Of a stretch of 64,000 nt of DNA, positions 33,530-44,088 are shown one piece after another (position 1 is the first letter of the stretch; each line of letters begins with the position of its first letter). The DNA lies in the NCBI RefSeq assembly GCF_010183535.1, contig NC_071333.1:1488001-1552000 (forward strand), read 5' to 3'. The notes beneath the pieces are model-generated. The model made no database searches. It was not told the DNA's origin and saw only the letters and a program-made list of their open reading frames with translations. The stretch comes from Caenorhabditis remanei. Taxonomy: Eukaryota; Nematoda; Chromadorea; Rhabditida; Rhabditidae. Both the position numbers and the translations under genes were made by a program.

Positions 33530-36197
33530 AGTACTTTCAAAGCAAAACATCAGTCTCAGTTTTTTCTCAATCAAAAAGCGTTTTCATATTCATTCTTTCT
33601 ATCAGTTTTTTTATGTGCAAACTCACTTTCGGTTTTTTAACGTCGTTCTCCATCACAATGGCCAGATTACGGTGGTTCCATTGTTATTTCAGTTGATACT
33701 TGTTCGAGAAATCCAGACGAGAACATCACCGGCATTCAACAGCAGTCAATCGAGCTTTCATTTTATTATTATAGTTTACCAATATGAATTCCGTGACGGC
33801 ATGATCTAAAACAGATTGTTAAAAAAATAAGTGTGGAATTTAAGGTATTGGGAAGCTAATTGGGAAAATTGCTCAAAATTCCGATAGTTCAGTTATTTTT
33901 CGATTTTAGTAGCAGAAGCTACGTTCCAACTTCGAAATTTACTCTCGGATAGGCATTTAAGCCAATATGGGTACTAAACGAGCACTTTACTTCAATCACT
34001 CTGTAAATGTTTCTCTGGTTCAGAAATTTCGATTGATTTTCCATATTTTCCAGAAGACTCCTCACTTTGGTTCACATCTTCTTGTTCTAAATGCGCCTGT
34101 AAAAACGAGCTATTGAATATTGCGAAAAAAAGCAAAGTACAAAGAAAAAACGGTTCGAAATGGCAAAAAGTTGGAAAAGTGTAAGTATCTGTGGTGAGAT
34201 GACGATTGAAACAGTGTAATCGTTTTACAAATTTTATAGAATAGAGATTAAGCGTTGAAAAGAGCAGATGTATTCAAAAGTGTCTATATATTCGATTGTC
34301 CGACAGAGCGCGTTTGCACAGACACCTATTGTTTGTGTAAATTTCTGGTGAGGATGCAAGGGGTAACAAAGGTGTCATGGACAGTGAGAAATCGAGAGAG
34401 GACACGTTCTTCTATCTCCGATAGGTTTTTCTTTATACTCTCATCAAAATGCACAGTCTTCCTATTGTGGTTGACCTCCTCCTCCTCCTTCTTTTTTTTT
34501 TGCTTGGCCAGCAACCCCTTCGCCGTTTGCAAGACGAACTTTGTCATCTGACATGTTTCCTCACCAGTCACCTTCCAATTTCTCCGTCACTCAACGCAGC
34601 ATTGGCATTGAAGGCGATACACATAAATCTGTGGGTGTGTGTGTACGAGAAGAATAAAAAACAGAACTACCACGACCCGTGGGATCCCCAAGGGAAAGAA
34701 AATTGCATTTGAAGGTGGACGAAAAGGAATTTTGTTGCGGGAAGCTCATATTTGGAGATAAAATGTGATTTTAAGAATTTTTTGACCAAAGCAGATAAAA
34801 AAGCAAGAAAGATTCACATTAATACAACTTTTGTGGCGGAATGTCAAAATTGAGCGGAGTTTTAAAAAGAACAAGAGTAACTACACAATCTGAAAGTGCT
34901 TGTAAGAGAAAGTTTAAAACTACAAAAATAGAGAATTATGTTTGATTTTTAGTTTTTTTAGTACCCCGACTAGATACGCGTAGAAAACACAATGACAAAA
35001 ATAATAGCATATAAAGGCCGACGGAAAGGGACCGTGTTGCGGGAAGCTTTGGAGATGAAAAGTGTTTTCAAGCATTTTTTGACAGAAACAGATGAAAAAG
35101 CAAGACCTTACCATCAACTCTATCGTTCCGATGTTTGCGTCTGATTGGAAGCTGGTCGTCTTTGTGGAACACCCTGCTCCCCTAATTGATGAGAACGTGC
35201 CGATAAACCAAAGACACTACAAAACGTGGGTGGAACATAACAGAAAATGGACTTGTGCCAACGATAGCACAGGGCTTGCAGCACTATCGACAACGTACAC
35301 ATCATGGAATATATTAAAAATGTATATTTGAATTACTTTTATTTTGATGATATTGATATTAACAAAAATAAATATTTTTTCAAAGAAATTGTCCAGAAAT
35401 CTGTCTTTTTCGAAGTGAAATTTCAAAAATGCACAATCGACTCTTTAAATCGCGTAAGGACAGGCGTGCCGATTTGGAGTGGGCGGAGTTTGTACCAAAA
35501 AAGTTCAACAAAATTTCCACGATTTAGACCGCCAGGGGGTGAATTTGGAAAAAAGGAAATGTGAAAAAAAGTCTTTATCGAACCATGTATGGTTTAACTT
35601 TCAGAAAACCAAAGTTTCTGGTTTCTGGTTATGGGGATTTATTCCGCTTCCAGTCCTGGGAACTGGATTCAGTAAAATTGACTGAATTTTTGACATCAAT
35701 CTAAACTTTTCGAGATTCAATGGGATCAGAAAGTCCGATAGTGGTACTGCTACGAGGAGCCCTAATTTTTTTGTACCCCCCCCCCCCATGCTTGCATATC
35801 TCCGTGCGTTGTGAAAGGAAGGATTGTAAAAGTTTCTGATTTTCTGATCGAAAACGGAAAAAATAAGGCTTGTCGGTGTCATCGTTTTGAACTCAAAAGG
35901 GGACGGTAGTACTGTGGAGAAAATGGAACTCTGCACCAAGAAACTTTCCGGCAAAACCTTCAGGGACTGTTTCTGTTATAACAATGTGCCGACGAGGAAA
36001 AAACAATTGATCAGATAATCACAAATAGTAGCATGATTTTAATAATTTACTGATAAAATTCATTTGATGTGAAGTGCAAGTGTAAAATATATTGCCTTGA
36101 TGCAAAGGGAACACATCCGAAATTTGATTGATTAGATAATATTTATTTAGTCTTCTGAATTTATTTAAGGAATTTATGTATCTGTGAAGTGATAAAT
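33530..36197. other. Intergenic between the membrane-protein paralogues
   Basis: AT-rich with small patches of dispersed repeat (for example 34880-34950, resembling part of the 50508 foldback family) and a C run at 35778-35790. The many overlapping open frames show no splice logic or domain. I support no gene here. Confidence 0.5.
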
Positions 36198-36902
36198 TTA
36201 AAGATTTTCCAGGGCATATCCGCTTTGGTTTTGGTTTCCAATTTTCTTGTAGTACTTTTGTCGGGCTTTTGTCAGCTCTTCTTCACTGTAATTCAATTAC
36301 ATTCAATGCAGCAAATATAAACTCACGTTTGGGGAAGTTTGAATGATTTTGTGTGATAATATTCCTGAAAAAGCCAAAAAACAGACAGAGCAACCAGACA
36401 AACCAAAAATATACATCCCATACCTGAAATTTCATTAATCAATTTATCTAGGGCGCACTCACAAACTCACTGATATAAAACAACCGTTTGAAAGTTTTTG
36501 TTGAGTCGCATACGGTTACCATCGTGGAGCATTGGGTATCCGTTCCATTGCAGAAATTTGGATTTTTATAAGTTAAGCTGTATTTGCAAGTTGTCTGTAA
36601 GGAAACCATTCAGACTTTTGAAACTTTACTGATTTCAACTTACCGATGTGTTCCAGAACCAATTTTCTGACATTTCCTTACAAATCAGGTTTTCCATATT
36701 TTTCAGAGAATCGTTATGCTCTTGCATATTGAGTTGCAACTCCTGAATTTTTTTTATCTCTGTATCGCCTTTAGTTTTCCTCTAGACTTACATCAATTTC
36801 ACAGACCACAACGCTGTCATGAGCGTGACTCGAGCCCAGCAAGACGTGATTTGGTGACGATTCCACATGGACAACTAACAGAGCGAGAAGAAGCCACAAC
36901 AT
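36198..36902 (-). CDS. Small single-pass membrane protein, paralogue 2 (172 aa)
   Basis: Minus-strand exons 36902-36792, 36742-36644, 36594-36471, 36423-36327 and 36285-36198; the frame is intact to TAA. Residues 1-15 are a signal peptide (MLWLLLALLVVHVES), followed by a 90-residue ectodomain with paired cysteines (VVCEID, LICKEM, TTCKYSLTYK, FCNGTDTQCSTMVTVCDS), a membrane helix at about 107-129, and a basic tail KLPQTEEELTKARQKYYKKIG ending in YALENL. The Cys-E-I-(E/D) motif, the C-x(5)-YK block, the TFK segment before the helix and LPQT after it are shared with 31735-32378. One extra intron splits the membrane exon here. Probably a surface or secretory-pathway protein of a nematode-specific family; function unknown. 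Confidence 0.78.
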
Positions 36903-39150
36903 GGTATGTAATAACAGTGTTGAATGATGTTGAGTTGTCGAAAGGATGAAGGGATGCCAGGTGTCCTCATTAGCATAGACTCGTTGAATCTCTTTTGTCT
37001 CTTTTGTATAAATTGTGTTAGTTTGCATTTTAAAAAAATACAAAGAGCAAATGGAAGAAGGTGGACTTGCATCAGATACAATGATAAGAAAGGTAAGAAA
37101 TATCACACTGAAACATTATAAGAATTGAATATTCACAATCAAAATCAATTTCAGAGGTTGATGTGAAAGAGAAATAAAAAAAATAAATTCTACTGCTGAA
37201 AATTATTTGATCACTTCGACCAAAATCCAACTAGTTAATGACCGTAACACCCTCTCAAGATTGGTCGTTTTCAACTAAAAAAGACCTAATTGTATACCTA
37301 ATTGCACGGTACTGTATGTATCTCATTTCTAGAAAAGATGGTACAGACAAGACACAGTTCTTATCCGATACAGTTTGAAAACGGTCGTAACACGAATATC
37401 TTACAAGAGACGAATTTCTAATCTTATTTTTTCTGGTCATACGTGACACTGAACCCTTGAACTTTCATTTCCAGTTTCCTATTTCTCATGCAATCATATC
37501 AAACCAATTGTATGTTTTTTTTTAAATTTGTTGTTTGTCCCGCAATTTAGATAACTATCCATCACGCAACGTTTGCAGTATCCCTTTCCCTTTTCCTTAC
37601 TTCCATCGTTTCATCGTTATTTTCCAAAATTGCTTATCAATCCAATCTTCTCTCACAGTCATACCTCGACTTCCTTATCATCACACTTTTTGACCTGTTC
37701 TCTTGATTAAAAAAACCGTCCATGTCTTGTGTCTCTCCAAAAGTACCCAATTTGTCCTGCCGCCACCCTCCCACAACTATCTTCATTTTATCTCCGTTTA
37801 GTTCTCAAGGTATTTGATAATGAGTTCAAAGAATCATTTTAATTAGTATATCAATTTGCAAATGTAGATGTTAAAAACAGATTCGAGGGAAAAAAATAGT
37901 CGAAAACTCTGGATATTAATTTTAATAGTTGAAATCTATTATAGAAAATGTGCTGAAAAGGCAACACACAGGGATGAGAGGAAAAATTGGGAAACAGGAG
38001 GAATTATCTCATTTTCAAAATTTAAACCAAAAATTTCGTAAATAACAACTCTTCAAACATATGACTGCACCTAAAAAAACATGAAGGTGTCAGTAATACA
38101 GACTTTTTTGAGCAGGAGAGAGAAAGCATCTTTCACAGATTATAGTTGAAAACTGGACAATTTTTACTCACAAGGAAGAAAAAAATTACTTAAAAGTATG
38201 AACAAATTATGATCGGCACCAATTAAAACATCAATCAACTAAAGCGGCTATCAGACTCTTGGTGACATTGTTCTGGTATTATACTTTTTCACTTTCACGC
38301 GTTATTTCGCTACAAAATAATTTATACTGGAATCCCGCATTTTCCATATGTTGAAGATAAAAGTGAACAATTTGCCCTCAAAATACCACCATCAACTCGG
38401 TCGTTAAAGTTAAACGTTCCCGTTTCACATATAAACCTTGACTTGATGACGTTCCAAATGCCCTTCAGTATGTGGACACATCCTACCACAATGTCATAAA
38501 TTCAGAAGACGAACTAAAACACGGACGAATTTAGTTGACACGTCTACATGAGTCGGATAACCTTGATGTCATTGTGCAGGTTCTCAACTTTTCAAATGAA
38601 CGCAGTTTAGGAAATCATAATTTGAAAAGACTTTGTTTCTCTATTACTGTTGATCATATATCACATCTTCAACACAAAATGCATTTTCAATTGAACAAAA
38701 TAGATCAGATATTGCATCTTGAACTTTTCCTCTCTTGTTATTTCTCCTTTCTTGACCTTCCAAATCGAATCGATCGACTGATCTCCTAACAAAAGCCAAA
38801 CACCTTTATCATGATACCAATGATACCGTGAAACACCTTTCGTCGTTGAAAACCGTTATCTTCTTTTTTTCTAAATTTGATAAGGAATTCAACGCCGTCT
38901 GGACGTTTCTCAAACTAGGGGCGGCGCGTCTACCCACGTGTCAACGAAATCAGTCTATCTCGACTTTTGACCAAACGACTCACTATAAAATGTAAGAAAA
39001 GGAACTGTTTTCTAGATATGGTATATTTTAAACGTTCCGAAGTCTTCGATGAAGACTTTTGTCGATTTTTTAACTTAAGAACTGATTTATGTTGGTTTGT
39101 TAAAATTTATTCTTCCTAATTTTGAATCCTTGTTTATCAAAATCATAATT
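36903..39150. other. Intergenic, no gene supported
   Basis: AT-rich, with no transposon ends read. Around 38900-38990 a GC-richer patch (GGGGCGGCGCGTCTACCCAC) and CTATAAAATG could be a promoter for the exon at 39176, but this is speculative. Confidence 0.4.
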
Positions 39151-39152
39151 AA

Positions 39153-39170
39153 TTTCAGTTTCAGTTTCAG
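39153..39170 (+). promoter_or_regulatory. Triple TTTCAG acceptor before the orphan exon
   Basis: Three consecutive TTTCAG hexamers (39153-39158, 39159-39164, 39165-39170) end 5 nt before the ATG at 39176. Each is a perfect nematode 3' splice site, probably used for trans-splicing. Confidence 0.55.
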
Positions 39171-39175
39171 TCACA

Positions 39176-39226
39176 ATGGTTGCTCCATCTCGCAAGAAGT
39201 CATCCGTCCAACCTCATCATGACACA
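39176..39226 (+). CDS. Orphan first coding exon, 17 codons
   Basis: ATG after a strong acceptor opens a frame MVAPSRKKSSVQPHHDT that ends at a good donor (ACA|GTGAGT, phase 0). The basic Ser/Lys start resembles a nuclear or chromatin protein, but it is too short to place. No matching downstream exon could be found before the dehydratase gene; the presumed first intron holds a 1.56-kb foldback element from 39295. It may be a remnant of a gene broken by that insertion, or its other exons may be too short to spot. Confidence 0.4.
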
Positions 39227-39294
39227 GTGAGTTATTTGTAGTGGTTATAGGTTTGGGGACACTGGTAAAAATTGGATCTAATTCGTTCAAAATA

Positions 39295-40851
39295 CACTGC
39301 GGGACATAAATATGGAGCCACTCTTATTTTTAATTTTTTTGGAAAAATTTTGTCGTTTTCAAAAATTTTTTTAAAAATGTCAATAATGTACTTTCCGGGT
39401 CTAAAAAACGGTACACTTGTTGAAATTTTGAAAGATTTCGGGTTTTTGAAAGTTTTGAAGAAAGTGTGAAAAAAGGCTTATTTCTATGGGACATAAGTAT
39501 GGAGCCACCCCTGAAAAAAATAAAAACCCCAAAGGACGTTGTCTAAAAATCTTGAAATCTTACTCTCCGTCCAAAATTGAGTTGTTTAGAGATATTTCTT
39601 CAACAATTTCAGTGAAAAACTTTTGAGAAAAACTAGAACTTTGGGAAATTTTGGAGTCTTTTCATTTTTTGAATATGTTTTGTGAACATGTCAACTGTGT
39701 AAAGCTATTTCAGTTATAATCTAATTTAACACTCTTGATTGTTAGTTTATAGTTGTTTTTGTAGAGACATTCACCATTTTGTAGAACTTACGTGACTTGA
39801 AATTCGAAGAATGAGCCATGATTCGAAATTGAGGCTACATTTTAGCTCATATTCTCCGAACTTCACCTTTTCAACTAATTTTTTTTGTAGATTAAAACAA
39901 AGTCGGGTTCTTTGTTTTAGTTATAAACATCCTAAATTAATTTACTGGTCTCTAGGCTGCTGAAAATAGAGCCAACGTCAATTTTCATTCATTTGTAAGG
40001 TGCTGTAATCTATAAGTTGGTGGAAACAGTCGCAACGGCTTGGAAAATTTCTAGAATGAGAAACAATAAACACAAAAATATAATTCGTTTCAAATTGCAA
40101 TCATAATTCCACATTAGATACGTTTTAAATTGGTTCAGGAATTTCATTCATCACAATGGTCAAAAAATTCTGTTTTAGTGCTTTTTTCAGCAGTCTAGAG
40201 GCCAGTAAATTAACGCAAGGTGTTGATAACTGAAACAAAAAACAGACTTTGTTTTAAAATGCAAAAAAAATTAGCTGAAAAGGTGAAATTCGGAGAATAA
40301 GAGCTAAAACTTAGCCTCAATTTCGAAATATCACTCATTCTTTGAGTTTGAAGTCACGTAGATTCTACAAAACGTTACATGTCTTTACAAAAACAATTCT
40401 AAACAAACAATCAAGAGTGTTTGATTAGATTATAACTAAATTAGTTTGCTAGAGATTACTTGTTTACAAAATATATACCAAAAATGAAAAGACTCGAAAA
40501 TTTGCCAAAATTCTAGTTTTTCTCAAAAGTTTTTCACTGAAATTGTTAAAGAAACATCTCTAAACAACTCAATTTTGGACGGAGAATATGATTTCAAAGT
40601 TTTTAGACAACGTCCTTTGCGGTTATTCCTTTTTTCAGGGGTGGCTCCATACTTATGTCCCATAGAAATAAGCCTTTTTTCACACTTTTTTCAAAACTTT
40701 CAAAAACCCGAAATCTTTCAAAATTTCAACAAGTGTACCGTTTTTTAGACCCGGAAAGTACATTATTGACATTTAAAAATTTTTTGAAAACGACAAAATT
40801 TTTCCAAAAAAATTAAAAATAAGAGTGGCTCCATATTTATGTCCCGCAGTG
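39295..40851. mobile_element. 1.56-kb Tc1/mariner-type foldback element
   Basis: Almost entirely palindromic, with arms of about 780 bp meeting near 40070. The ends are CACTGCGGGACATAAATATG on the left and its complement on the right. TA is present on both sides (39293-39294 and 40852-40853). A second sub-terminal block (GGGACATAAGTATGGAGCCA) sits about 195 bp inside each end. There is no open frame resembling a transposase, so it would depend on one supplied elsewhere. A transcript across it would form a very long hairpin. Confidence 0.9.
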
Positions 40852-41029
40852 TAGTCTCGCAAGGGAAGACGTAAAATGTTTTCATACGGTTTGCAGTTCT
40901 TTTCAGAGCAGCAAAACTTAAAAAATACTGTTTTTCATCGATTTTAACTAAAAAAAATTAGATGCGCGTTTGACACCGACTCGCGAATTTTCGCCTACTC
41001 ACCTACGGTAAAAGTATGGAATGGCCCCC

Positions 41030-41950
41030 CACTCCATTGTTGCCCCCCATCCGTCGGAATCACCCCCCAATCCATGTTAATTTTTTGATGGGGGTAAATT
41101 CCATACGATGAGGTAGTGGGGGGAAATTGTGTACTGCGAACAGTATATTTTGTCCCCCCACCAGTTGAAATGCGGGGCTTTTCCGAACTCTTCGGTATAC
41201 TTCAACATTCGCCCCCCTAGTCGGTTTACAATCTCCCCCCCACCAGATCCGTCTGGATTCCCCCCCCCCCCAGGGGGCTGATTATAGACTCCAAATTAAA
41301 GCAAGCTCCTGGGTATCCCTGTTTTAAGGTATTCGCTACTTCCAGGGTGCTGAGCAAGCGGGTGCGTGCAGAGCAAGCTTCTGGGGATAATCAACTGGGT
41401 GGGGGGCTATTATAGAATCTAGATTCTCTCCCCCTCTCGCACGGGGGCTGATTTTAGACTCCAAATTAAAGCAAGCTCCTGGGTGTCCCTGTTTTAAGGT
41501 ATTCGCTACTTCCAGGGTGCTGAGCAAGCGGGTGCGTGCAGAGCAAGCTTCTGGGGATAATCAACTGGGTGGGGGGCTATTATAGAATCTAGATTCTCTC
41601 CCCCTCTCCCACGGGGGCTGATTTTAGACTCTAGGTTTACCCCCCTCCCCCCAATTGTTCTTACGGTAGGACGCATTTGTACTTCATCGCCATTCAATTT
41701 CCATAGCATTCGTTCATCCACATTCGAGAAGCGGGGTCATTTTCGAGTGACAGAGTGAAACCGGCGTCCGTATTGCTTTGGATATTTTAAGAGAAATAAA
41801 TTTCCTCAGATTGCGCGAAGGCAAAGTAAAGTAGAACAAGGGATAAGTTCACGTTGTCATAAAACCTTTTTTGATTTTGTGCTTTTACGCTAATATGAAA
41901 AAAGGGAAATAGGAAAGGGGGGGGGGGGCAATTTCCTACTCTTCCAGTGG
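41030..41950. repeat. C-run / G-run block with a 170-bp tandem duplication
   Basis: Many C5-C10 runs between 41030 and 41275, then two tandem copies of a 170-bp unit (ATTATAGACTCCAAATTAAAG at 41281, ATTTTAGACTCCAAATTAAAG at 41451, and the start of a third at 41621), then a G11 run near 41919. The minus-strand open frames at 41336-41721 repeat because the DNA repeats; I do not consider them genes. Confidence 0.85.
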
Positions 41951-42442
41951 GGGGAAATTCCCGACATCAATGGGGGGAGAAAATATACTGTTACCCTCAC
42001 CTACTATAGTCGCCACTGAAATGTTATTATTCGCTGTTTTCATTGCAAAACTGTTAACTTTAACTACTTGAAACCAGGGAGGGTGGGAACTATTGTACTT
42101 TTTATCTGATTCTGTCTAGAACTCCATTTTTATAGTTGACAATTTTTTTGTATGATTTCTTACAAGACAGATATTTCGTTTAGAACGCGAGAACCTCAAA
42201 AGGCGAAAAACTTTGAATTGATTCGTTTCAAACTTGATACCTGTTGTGATAGGTACAGTACCGTTGAAAAGTTTATCAACTTCGGCTGTTTTTAGTTTAA
42301 AATGACCGATTTGAGAGCGAATTTGGTGTCACCTGATTGTCCCACAAATTTTATTTTGCATTGGTTGAACAGAGCAAAAATAGCTCCGATATTTTTGTGG
42401 TTAACCTTTTTAGATTCATGGACACTTATGAATGATATGTAC
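41951..42442. other. Upstream region of the dehydratase gene
   Basis: Contains a fragment resembling the 50508 foldback family (GAACTCCATTTTTATAGTTGAC at about 42119). No other feature is certain. Confidence 0.4.
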
Positions 42443-42451
42443 ATCTTTCAG
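42443..42451 (+). promoter_or_regulatory. Likely spliced-leader acceptor of the dehydratase gene
   Basis: ATCTTTCAG ends 87 nt before the ATG at 42539 with no donor upstream in a usable frame. The open frame runs further up, to about 42302, so an earlier start cannot be excluded. Confidence 0.45.
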
Positions 42452-42538
42452 CACGAAAGCACGTCACATAAAAATCACCGAAACCGGGTAAAACACACCG
42501 AACGCAGAAGAACCGACAGCGTCTCTAAAGAAGACGGT

Positions 42539-44088
42539 ATGGAATATAATAAGAATGTGAGGAAGCTTCACAAGACATTCTTGACACAAAACGAAGAGGT
42601 TGTGCAAGCAAACCAAAATTCTGGTAGCAACAGTGATACTGATCTTCCCATTTTCGATCCGGAATGTGATCCCGAGAATCCGAAAAAACTTGTATTTTCG
42701 GACATTTCCAGTGCCGCCTTCAATATAAAAAACAATTTGATTGTAACGCCGTGTGTCGTAAGTTTTAACATGCTCAGGAACAGACTTAACTTCTAAAATT
42801 TCAGAGATCTCTACAACTATCAACCAAATTCGAAATGGACTTATATTTCAAGAAAGAATACCTCCAGGTCACAGGATCTTTCAAAGAGAGAGGAGCTTGT
42901 TATGCTCTCTCCAGACTAAACGAGCAATTCAAAAAAGCTGGAGTGATAGCGGCCAGTGCTGGAAATCACGCTCTGGCGTTGAGCTACCACGGACAACAAA
43001 TGAAAATCCCAGTCACGGTGGTGATGCCAGTAATTGCACCGCTTATGAAAATCCAATTCTGTAGAAGTTTGGGAGCCAACGTTATACTCAAAGGAGAGAC
43101 TATCGCAGTTGTAAGTGAAATAATGTATGAAATTTTATAATTTTTAAATTTTTTTAGGCCAAAGAGTTCGCTCTGAAACACGCCAAGGAACACCATTTGA
43201 AATATATAAATGGTTATGATGCTATTGATATTCTTGCTGGCCAAGGAACAATCGGGCTAGAAATTTTGAACCAAGTTCCAGATGTTGATACCATACTTGT
43301 TCCAGTAGGTGGTGGCGGACTGATTGCTGGAATTGCAGTGGCTGTGAAAACTTTGAAGCCAGATGTGCACATTTATGTATGTTAGAAATACGAGTTCTTA
43401 AAAACGAGTGATGATTTTTTTCCAGGGCATTGAAGCAGAAACCTGCCCATCGTTTACAGAGGCTTATGAAGCTGGTCACATTGTGTCTGCTCAAGCAAAA
43501 GCTTCTCTTGCCGACGGTTTAGCCGTTCCAACAGTTGGCGGCAATTCTTTGGAAACCGCAAAAGGAATGGTGGATAAGGTTCGTGAAGAATTAGGTCAGT
43601 AATGATGATAAGAAAATTAAAACTTGCAGGTTATCACAGTATCCGAAGAAAGTATTGCTTTGAGTATCCTTCGCCTGTTGGAAGTGGAGAAAGCAGTTGT
43701 CGAAGGAGGAGGAGCAGTCGGGTTGGCTGCAATTCTGGAAGGAAAAGTGCCTGAACTAAAAGGAAAGAAAGTGGTCTCAATTCTTTCCGGAGGAAATATC
43801 GATACCACCGTTCTTGGAAGATCGATCGAAAGAGGATTGGCTGTGGATGGTCGGCTGGTTCGATTGGAAGTCATCGTTTCGGATAGACCAGGAGGAATCG
43901 CCGAGTTGACCACCACAATCGCTCATTTGGGAGCTTCAATCAAGGATATTCTTCACGAAAGAGCCTGGATATCCACAGATGTCTTCCATGTGAAAGTGAA
44001 GGTTGTTGTAGAGACACGTGGCAAGGAACATGTGGAAGAGATTAAGACGGCGCTAAACAAGATTTATGGCAATGTCGAATTGCACTGA
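42539..44088 (+). CDS. Serine/threonine dehydratase with ACT domain (451 aa)
   Basis: Exons 42539-42757, 42805-43110, 43158-43376, 43426-43578 and 43630-44088, all junctions phase 0. This fold-type II PLP enzyme removes water and ammonia from threonine (giving 2-oxobutanoate) or serine (giving pyruvate), probably in the cytosol. Visible features: the PLP lysine in SFKERG (K100), SAGNHA (N127), the glycine loop VGGGGL (226-229) that cradles the cofactor phosphate, and SGGN (352-355). A C-terminal ACT domain (about 375-448, LEVIVSDRPGGIAELTTTI) suggests control by a bound amino acid. The length fits the eukaryotic/biodegradative class with one ACT domain. The last intron uses a weak donor (AAG|GTTCGT); it is the only GT that keeps the frame before an in-frame TAA and restores VDKVITVSEE. 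The start is uncertain within the first 80 codons of the open frame. Confidence 0.94.

Noticed and set aside
41336..41721. Two similar minus-strand frames ending LALHAPACSAPWK
   Set aside because: They arise from the 170-bp tandem duplication; no splice sites, start context or domain support them.
42984..43916. Minus-strand open frames opposite the dehydratase gene
   Set aside because: Shadows of the strongly conserved coding strand.
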